From Secundilactobacillus pentosiphilus (GTDB lineage Bacteria > Bacillota > Bacilli > Lactobacillales > Lactobacillaceae), in NCBI RefSeq assembly GCF_002217985.1, contig NZ_BCMI01000007.1:1-64000 (forward strand): DNA of 64,000 nt. The letters are read 5' to 3'. Below, in pieces: positions 59,400-64,000 of the stretch; positions within the stretch are counted from its first letter, which is position 1, and the number at the start of each line of letters is the position of its first letter. A program made the position numbers and the translations under genes. The notes under the pieces were generated by a model, which was not told the origin of the DNA, searched no databases, and saw only the letters and a list, made by a program, of their open reading frames with translations.

Positions 59400-60800
59400 C
59401 TAATTTATTTTCCTCTTCGGATTCAACAACCCCATCGGATCAAACAAGGCCTTAATTTGATGTTGGATTTGGTCCACATCTTCACCCAGTTCCTCGTTGT
59501 TCCACTGATTCTTCAACGTACCGACGGCGTGTTCCCCTGAAATCGTACCGCCCAGTTCCAACGTCTTATGAAACATTAATTGCAAAGCTTCCACCACGGC
59601 CTGCGGTGCTTCGGTTTCTTCCTTTGGCCAAACGATCGTCGGGTGGACGTTACCGTCACCAGCATGGCCGGCGACGTAGATCTTCAAGTGCTTTTGTTCA
59701 CCGACTTCATGGATGTAATCCATCATTGGCGCTAATTTAGACAGCGGCATCGCCATATCTTCCATAATGTGGTTTTGGCCAGCAAAGACGGCTGGCAGCA
59801 TATCCCGCCGCAGTTTTTCCAAGCCGGCCTGCTCTGTCGAATCCGTGGTGACCGTCGCGTTGACCGCGCCGTGCTTATCCATCAGCTCTTTAAGCTTGTT
59901 GACCACTTCCGGGACGTTGTTATCCACTTTAAAGATCAGCATCGCACCGCTATTTTCACTGTAGTGAGTTCCTTCGTATCTATCCAAAGCCTCAATCGTG
60001 GCATTGTCCAACGCTTCCAGCATACTTGGATAAACGCCGGAGATCCGGATTTCGGCAACCGCTTCAGCCAACTTGGTCATGTTTTCGAAAAAGGCGATCC
60101 CCATGGTTGGCTTACCGATTGGAATGGGCATTAACTTCACCGTAACTTCCGTAACGATCCCTAAGGTCCCTTCAGAGCCGACAAATAGCTGAGTCAGGTT
60201 GTACCCAAAGGCCTGCTTAAGGGTTCGCCCGCCGACTTTGATCTCGCGGCCATCCGCCAAGACCACTTTCAACCCCAGCACGTTATCCTTCGTGGCGCCG
60301 TACTTTACCGTACTCATGCCGCCAGCGTTGGTAGCAACGTTGCCGCCAATGCCGGAAATTGGCTTGGAACCGGGATCCGGTGCGTAGAACATGCCCTGCT
60401 TCCGGGCGGCCTTATCCAGATCACCGTTAATGACACCTGGTTCTACAACCGCTAGCGAATCGGCCTTGCTAATTTCTTTGATCTGGTTCATTTGTTTAGT
60501 AGAAAGTACGAAGCTGCCCGCCAAGCCATCGGCACCAACTACCGTACTGGTATATTGGTCTTGCGGGATCACCGAAATATGAAATTTTCGGGCGGCCTGC
60601 AGAACACCCTGAATATCTTTCGTAGACTTAGCTTCAATATAGGCTAACGCTAAGCCACTTTCATCACTCGTCATCTTAGAACTAAAGGACTGCTTTTTTA
60701 GAGTTGCTGGATCAGTAAACACCTGACCGTCAATAACTTTTGATTTCAAAAAGGCAATGATTTCTTCGTTGCTAAACGCACTAAAAACTGTCAATAACAT
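59400..60800 (-). CDS. FAD-binding oxidoreductase, GlcD/D-lactate dehydrogenase type
   Basis: 466 residues. N-terminal FAD-binding PCMH domain (about 30-205: VVEPGVINGDLDKAARKQG, PDPGSKPISGIGGNVATNAGG, VKYGATKDNVLGL) and C-terminal FAD-oxidase domain (about 210-460: YVAGHAGDGNVHPTIVW, GGTISGEHAVGTLKNQW). Such enzymes oxidise glycolate, D-lactate or other 2-hydroxyacids. No iron-sulfur partner subunit (GlcE/F) is adjacent. The start is ATG at 60800, six bases after GAAAGGA; the frame is open upstream to 60845. Confidence 0.88.
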   Translation of the reverse strand: MLLTVFSAFSNEEIIAFLKSKVIDGQVFTDPATLKKQSFSSKMTSDESGLALAYIEAKSTKDIQGVLQAARKFHISVIPQDQYTSTVVGADGLAGSFVLSTKQMNQIKEISKADSLAVVEPGVINGDLDKAARKQGMFYAPDPGSKPISGIGGNVATNAGGMSTVKYGATKDNVLGLKVVLADGREIKVGGRTLKQAFGYNLTQLFVGSEGTLGIVTEVTVKLMPIPIGKPTMGIAFFENMTKLAEAVAEIRISGVYPSMLEALDNATIEALDRYEGTHYSENSGAMLIFKVDNNVPEVVNKLKELMDKHGAVNATVTTDSTEQAGLEKLRRDMLPAVFAGQNHIMEDMAMPLSKLAPMMDYIHEVGEQKHLKIYVAGHAGDGNVHPTIVWPKEETEAPQAVVEALQLMFHKTLELGGTISGEHAVGTLKNQWNNEELGEDVDQIQHQIKALFDPMGLLNPKRKIN

Positions 60801-61054
60801 CAAATCCTTTCTAAGCGAAATGCTTCGAGTTTTAGTATAGTGCAATCACAGTAAGGTTGAAATTAATTAGCCTTACAACCATCCGTGGTCTTGATTGGTT
60901 ACCTTTAAAAGTCCCCATCTCCTCCGTATACCTTAAGTTTTATTAACGTTACTTTAGTTTAACTTCAAAATAGATCATTAATCCGTTAATGTTAATCATT
61001 ACGGTTATCTATCCGATCATTACTCAATAATCTCATCCAAATAAGGAGTCATCT

Positions 61055-62119
61055 ATGCAAACTCAAAGTCCGAAGCACACGCCGTCCAAACAACGATCCC
61101 CAAAAAAGCCCTTTATCATGTGGGCACTGTTCTTACTGATTGTCATCATTGGCGGCGGTGCAACTTATGCCGCCTATCAAACTAAATCAAGCGTTGATAA
61201 GACTTACTTGGCTGCCCATGGTGCAAGTCACGCCAAAGTTTCTACCTCAAAACCAGTTAGTATCCTATTGATGGGTACTGATACGGGTGCCTTGGGGCGG
61301 ACTGATAAAGGCCGGACGGACACCATGATGGTGGTCACCATCAACCCTCAGACTAAAAAAGCAACCATGGTCAGCATCCCTCGGGATACGCTGGTTAAAA
61401 TTGACGGCACAAACGAGACTGAAAAAATCAACGCAGCCTACACTGTTGGCGGTGCTTCCACCTCGATGAAGACCGTTGAAAACCTGCTAAACGTTCCCAT
61501 TAACTACTACGCTTTGATTAACATGGGCGGCCTCGAAAAAGTGGTCAATGCCATTGGCGGCGTGGATGTGAACGTACCATTTTCTTGGAATGATTCACAC
61601 ACCCACATGTCGTTTAAAAAGGGCAAGGCGCATTTAAACGGTAAGCGCGCCTTAGCGTTTTCACGGATGCGCTACGAGGATCCTAATGGCGACTACGGCC
61701 GCCAAAAGCGGCAGCAGCAAGTGATTCAACAAATCGTTAAAAAGGTAACTAAAACTGGTAACGTCACTATGTATCAGAAACTGCTGAAATTAATGTCTCA
61801 CAATATGAAAACTAACCTGTCATTTACCGACATGATCAGCCTAGCCGAAAACGATAAAGATTCGATTAAACACGTTAAAAAATCTAGTCTAAAGGGCGTT
61901 GGTGCCTATATCAACGCTGAATCGTTCCAGGTCCCCGCTAGTAAAACACTCCAGCGTACTTCCAATACACTGAGGACTTCACTGGGACTGCCTAAACAAA
62001 CGTTGGACAATTTCAATACGCAGGAAAATCAGCGCAACACCAAGAACGGGTTTGACTGGCAATCAGGTAATAACCCGACTTACACGGTTGACGACCAAAA
62101 TAGTAACTCTCAAAAATAA
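61055..62119 (+). CDS. LytR-CpsA-Psr (LCP) family cell-wall ligase
   Basis: 354 residues. A short basic cytoplasmic tail, a transmembrane helix (about 22-42), then the LCP domain (about 65-215): ILLMGTDTGALGRTDKGRTDTMMVV, MVSIPRDTLVKI, INMGGLEKVVNAIGGVDVNV and FSRMRYEDPNGDYGRQKRQQQ contain the conserved Arg/Asp residues that bind the polyprenyl-phosphate substrate. LCP proteins attach teichoic acids or polysaccharides to peptidoglycan outside the membrane. The C-terminal tail is Asn/Gln-rich. Ribosome site AAGGAG; the upstream gap (60801-61054) has several short inverted repeats near 60950-61020. Confidence 0.93.
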   Translation: MQTQSPKHTPSKQRSPKKPFIMWALFLLIVIIGGGATYAAYQTKSSVDKTYLAAHGASHAKVSTSKPVSILLMGTDTGALGRTDKGRTDTMMVVTINPQTKKATMVSIPRDTLVKIDGTNETEKINAAYTVGGASTSMKTVENLLNVPINYYALINMGGLEKVVNAIGGVDVNVPFSWNDSHTHMSFKKGKAHLNGKRALAFSRMRYEDPNGDYGRQKRQQQVIQQIVKKVTKTGNVTMYQKLLKLMSHNMKTNLSFTDMISLAENDKDSIKHVKKSSLKGVGAYINAESFQVPASKTLQRTSNTLRTSLGLPKQTLDNFNTQENQRNTKNGFDWQSGNNPTYTVDDQNSNSQK

Positions 62120-62120
62120 T

Positions 62121-62170
62121 CACTAACGAAGACCTACTCAGCAAATCTCGCTGGGTAGGTCTTCTTTAGT
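62121..62170. terminator. Bidirectional terminator
   Basis: AAGACCTAC..CAGC pairs with GCTG..GTAGGTCTT, extended by CACTAA/TTAGTG. It lies between the convergent LCP and permease genes. Confidence 0.88.
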
Positions 62171-62173
62171 GTT

Positions 62174-63583
62174 TTAGTTTTGATTCAGTTGACTGTGGCG
62201 AACGCCGTAGGTCACGTAAATAACGACGCCGATTGCAAACCAGATTCCGGAAACGATCCACGTTTCAAGTGGCAGCTGCAATAGCATCCAGACACAGAGC
62301 CCGGCTGAAATGATTGGCAGATATGGATATAGCGGTACCTTAAACCCGGTATTTTGTAAATCTTGCCGTTTCCGCAATGGCAACACGCCGAGCGACATCA
62401 TGGTAAAGGCAACCAAGGTACCAATATTGACCAGTTGCGTTAACCGATCTAACGACACCAAGCCGCCCATAATGGCAATTACGATTGTGACAGCCAGCAG
62501 ACTGTGACTTGGTACCTGATGTTTCATTTCAATTTTACCTAAGCCCTTGGGCAGTAAGCCATCACGGCCAATGGAATAAATCAGCCGGGAAGAACTATAA
62601 ACCATTGACAGCATCATGGTGAACATACCAGCCAGCGCACCGATGGAAATAATACCGGCGACCCAGTTTTGGTTCACTAGCTGGAGCGCGTAAGACACGG
62701 GGGCGGCCACGTTTAATTTCGTGTAGGAAACCATACCGGTCAGAACCGCTGCAACCACCATGTATAACAAAGTGCAGATGATCAGCGTGCCAATAATCCC
62801 GATCGGCATATTACGCCGCGGATTTTTGACTTCCGCTGCGGAAGCAGACACGCAGTCAAAACCTAAGTAGGCGTAAAATACTAAGGATGCACCGCGCATA
62901 ATACCGTGAGAGCCGTACGGCATAAACGGTATCCAGTTACTTGGCTTCACGTAGAACAGGCCGACAACGATAAATAATATAATAATCGCAATTTTAGCAA
63001 CCACGATAATGTTATTGATTCGGGTTGACGTTTTAACCCCCTGCGTCAGTAATAAACTAATGCCCAGCACGATCAAAATTGCAAACAGGTTGAAGTACGT
63101 GCCGTGGGCCGGATCGAAACTACCCGTAATGGCCTTAGGTACGGTAATCCCTAACCCCTTTAAAAACGAGATCAAATAAGCTGACCAGCCGGTAGAAACC
63201 GCCGCTACTGACAGCATATACTCTAATACCAGCGCCCAGCCAATCACCCAACCGACAAATTCGCCAAAGACGATGTTGCCGTACGAATAAGCACTGCCGG
63301 CAACGGGCAACGCCGAAGAAAATTCCGCGTAGCACATGGCCGCGGTGGAACAAACGAGTGCCGCTAACACGAATGACACGACAATTCCGGGACCGCTATA
63401 TAACGCAGCAACCGTTCCTGGAAGGATAAAGATCCCTGATCCAATCACGGTTCCCACCCCTAATAGTACTAAATCTTTGGCATCCATTGACTTCTCTAGC
63501 AGACTGTCCTTATCTAAATACCGATCCAGTGATTCCTTTTTGGTTAACCGACCGACTAACCGTGAGACCATGGTGTTTTCCAT
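62174..63583 (-). CDS. APC-superfamily amino-acid permease under a Phe-codon attenuator
   Basis: 469 residues and about twelve helices. Helix-1 motif LLGVGTVIGSGIFILPG and YAEFSSALPVAGSAYSYG mark the APC family (cationic amino-acid/YfnA-like branch); it is a paralogue of the permease at 15155. The start is ATG at 63583, eight bases after GAGGAGG; upstream codons in frame run into the attenuator. Expression should depend on the leader peptide at 63755-63835, whose Phe run implies that Phe or a compound tied to Phe supply is the substrate. Sequence alone would not have suggested an aromatic substrate. Confidence 0.88.
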   Translation of the reverse strand: MENTMVSRLVGRLTKKESLDRYLDKDSLLEKSMDAKDLVLLGVGTVIGSGIFILPGTVAALYSGPGIVVSFVLAALVCSTAAMCYAEFSSALPVAGSAYSYGNIVFGEFVGWVIGWALVLEYMLSVAAVSTGWSAYLISFLKGLGITVPKAITGSFDPAHGTYFNLFAILIVLGISLLLTQGVKTSTRINNIIVVAKIAIIILFIVVGLFYVKPSNWIPFMPYGSHGIMRGASLVFYAYLGFDCVSASAAEVKNPRRNMPIGIIGTLIICTLLYMVVAAVLTGMVSYTKLNVAAPVSYALQLVNQNWVAGIISIGALAGMFTMMLSMVYSSSRLIYSIGRDGLLPKGLGKIEMKHQVPSHSLLAVTIVIAIMGGLVSLDRLTQLVNIGTLVAFTMMSLGVLPLRKRQDLQNTGFKVPLYPYLPIISAGLCVWMLLQLPLETWIVSGIWFAIGVVIYVTYGVRHSQLNQN

Positions 63584-63641
63584 CTTTTTTTCCTCCTCTT
63601 CACCACACTTCAATGGGCGAACACTAACTGGCCAAGCCAAC

Positions 63642-63676
63642 AAAAAACACCAGGGACCACAATGTCCGCTGGTGTT
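63642..63676 (-). terminator. Attenuator terminator of the permease leader
   Basis: On the minus strand AACACCAG-C-GGAC (63664-63676) pairs with GTCC-CTGGTGTT (63646-63657), with six-base loop 63658-63663 and a T run at 63642-63647. It lies about 60 bp upstream of the permease start, so it must be conditional. Confidence 0.88.
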
Positions 63677-63744
63677 TTAACCAGCCAGACAGCCCAAGCG
63701 TTCCGCCTAGCTGTCTGACCAATAGTGATAAGTGCCATGCTAAT
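63664..63744 (-). promoter_or_regulatory. Antiterminator and competing stems of the attenuator
   Basis: On the minus strand GCTGGT (63680-63685) can pair with ACCAGC (63668-63673), which removes the 5' arm of the terminator. The overlapping GGCTGGTT (63679-63686) can instead pair with AACCAGCC (63777-63784), which lies just after the Phe codons and frees the terminator. An eight-base-pair hairpin CAGACAGC/GCTGTCTG (63710-63717 with 63686-63693) lies between. ATTAGCATGGCACT (63731-63744) can pair with the leader start region. Confidence 0.75.
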
Positions 63745-63754
63745 AGCAACTTCT

Positions 63755-63835
63755 CTAACTTACTGGTTGATAGCCAGGCTGGTTAAAGAAGAAGAAAAAT
63801 CGCTGTTCAGTTGAACTTGAACGATCAATTAGCAT
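63755..63835 (-). CDS. Phe-rich leader peptide (26 residues)
   Basis: ATG at 63833-63835, stop TAG at 63755-63757. Residues 13-17 are five consecutive Phe (TTT TTC TTC TTC TTT, 63785-63799); Asn, Gln and Pro codons follow and include the AACCAGCC pairing segment. A ribosome site AAGGGAG lies seven to ten bases ahead of ATG, and a promoter 34 bp ahead. The arrangement copies that of enteric pheL-type leaders: stalled ribosomes at Phe codons would mask AACCAGCC, allow the antiterminator and switch on the permease. No T-box core is present. Confidence 0.8.
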   Translation of the reverse strand: MLIDRSSSTEQRFFFFFNQPGYQPVS

Positions 63836-63868
63836 CAATTGGCACTCCCTTGTTTGTTGATAACAAAT

Positions 63869-63897
63869 ATTCTAACAATTTAATTAAAAAAGTACAA
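63869..63897 (-). promoter_or_regulatory. Promoter of the permease attenuator transcript
   Basis: Minus-strand TTGTAC (63892-63897), 17 bp, TAGAAT (63869-63874). Predicted start near 63862, about 27 nt before the leader ATG. Confidence 0.7.
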
Positions 63898-63916
63898 GTT
63901 AAAAATGATATTTAAA

Positions 63917-64000
63917 TCATTTTACTGATATCAGTTTGTCGTAACCCGGGTTGCGTCCCCGGACAGGCTTCATCGACGCGAAATCCCGTCTCCAACAAGC
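63917..64000 (-). CDS. Possible C-terminal end of a gene entering from the right
   Basis: A minus-strand frame is open from the window edge to TGA at 63917-63919 (27 codons, ending with the residues NPGYDKLISVK). Base composition switches from GC-rich to AT-rich exactly at its end, just before the permease promoter. Too short to assign. The plus strand is also open here, so direction is uncertain. Confidence 0.35.
   Translation of the reverse strand, partial: ACWRRDFASMKPVRGRNPGYDKLISVK

Noticed and set aside
63584-63900. T-box or lysine riboswitch upstream of the permease
   Set aside because: No GGTGGNACCGCG-type core and no lysine-box motifs. The structure is explained by the leader ORF and competing stems.

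Overview
The window reads as chromosome of a low-to-moderate GC Gram-positive bacterium of the family Lactobacillaceae. The evidence is the two T-box leaders, CcpA-type cre sites, heterodimeric LacL/LacM beta-galactosidase, a LacS-type transporter fused to a IIA domain, a CcpN-type regulator beside pyruvate phosphate dikinase, a B6 ECF substrate component, and an aminotransferase-fold protein that closely resembles the isoleucine 2-epimerase of Lactobacillus buchneri and L. otakiensis. I see no prophage, insertion sequence or CRISPR array. Genus and species cannot be fixed from sequence alone.

Layout. 1-480: leader and tandem promoters of an rRNA operon whose genes lie left of the window. 481-7860: tyrS with a Tyr T-box, a YdcF protein, short-form 6-phosphogluconate dehydrogenase, a giant YfhO membrane protein and a histidine phosphatase. 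7935-11200: two small DUF2187-like proteins, then a vitamin B6 salvage operon (ECF S component, pyridoxal kinase, PLP-dependent C-S lyase). 11461-16585: a sugar:cation symporter translationally coupled to a small unknown protein under a cre site, then the isoleucine epimerase-like gene with an amino-acid permease. 16817-21283: NUDIX, aldo/keto reductase, SPFH protein, FabI and an NmrA-like protein. 21361-25343: deo nucleoside catabolism operon. 25720-29633: TetR, MFS efflux, DUF975, AzlCD branched-chain amino acid exporter. 29803-35333: aldo/keto reductase, alpha-galactosidase and LacS. 35466-39032: ppdK and ccpN. 39260-47115: two aldo/keto reductases, an AP2-domain protein, MerR, lacLM and an AEC carrier. 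47175-56092: alkylation repair, DUF554, a cysteine hydrolase, the acnA-citZ-icd operon and an unknown. 56270-59103: T-box with PanE-like reductase, FabK-like, deformylase-like. 59400-64000: FAD oxidase, LCP protein and an amino-acid permease with an attenuator.

Two observations stand out. First, the permease at 62174-63583 is preceded by what reads as a complete ribosome-mediated attenuator: a 26-codon leader ORF with five consecutive Phe codons, mutually exclusive pairings and an intrinsic terminator. This is unusual for a Firmicute, where T-boxes normally do the job. Second, six intergenic elements (near 13.5, 19.4, 25.5, 33.3, 59.1 and 59.3 kb) fold into the same multi-stem hairpin of about 100 nt. 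Their stem sequences differ completely yet remain paired, while bulges, linkers, flanks and the apical loop are conserved. Two copies carry a tandem extra half, in both cases the same half.

Metabolically the window centres on sugar uptake under CcpA control (raffinose and lactose type sugars, nucleosides), a glutamate-directed oxidative TCA arm, and branched-chain amino acid handling (epimerase and permease, AzlCD, and a PanE-like 2-ketoacid reductase under an apparent Ile T-box).
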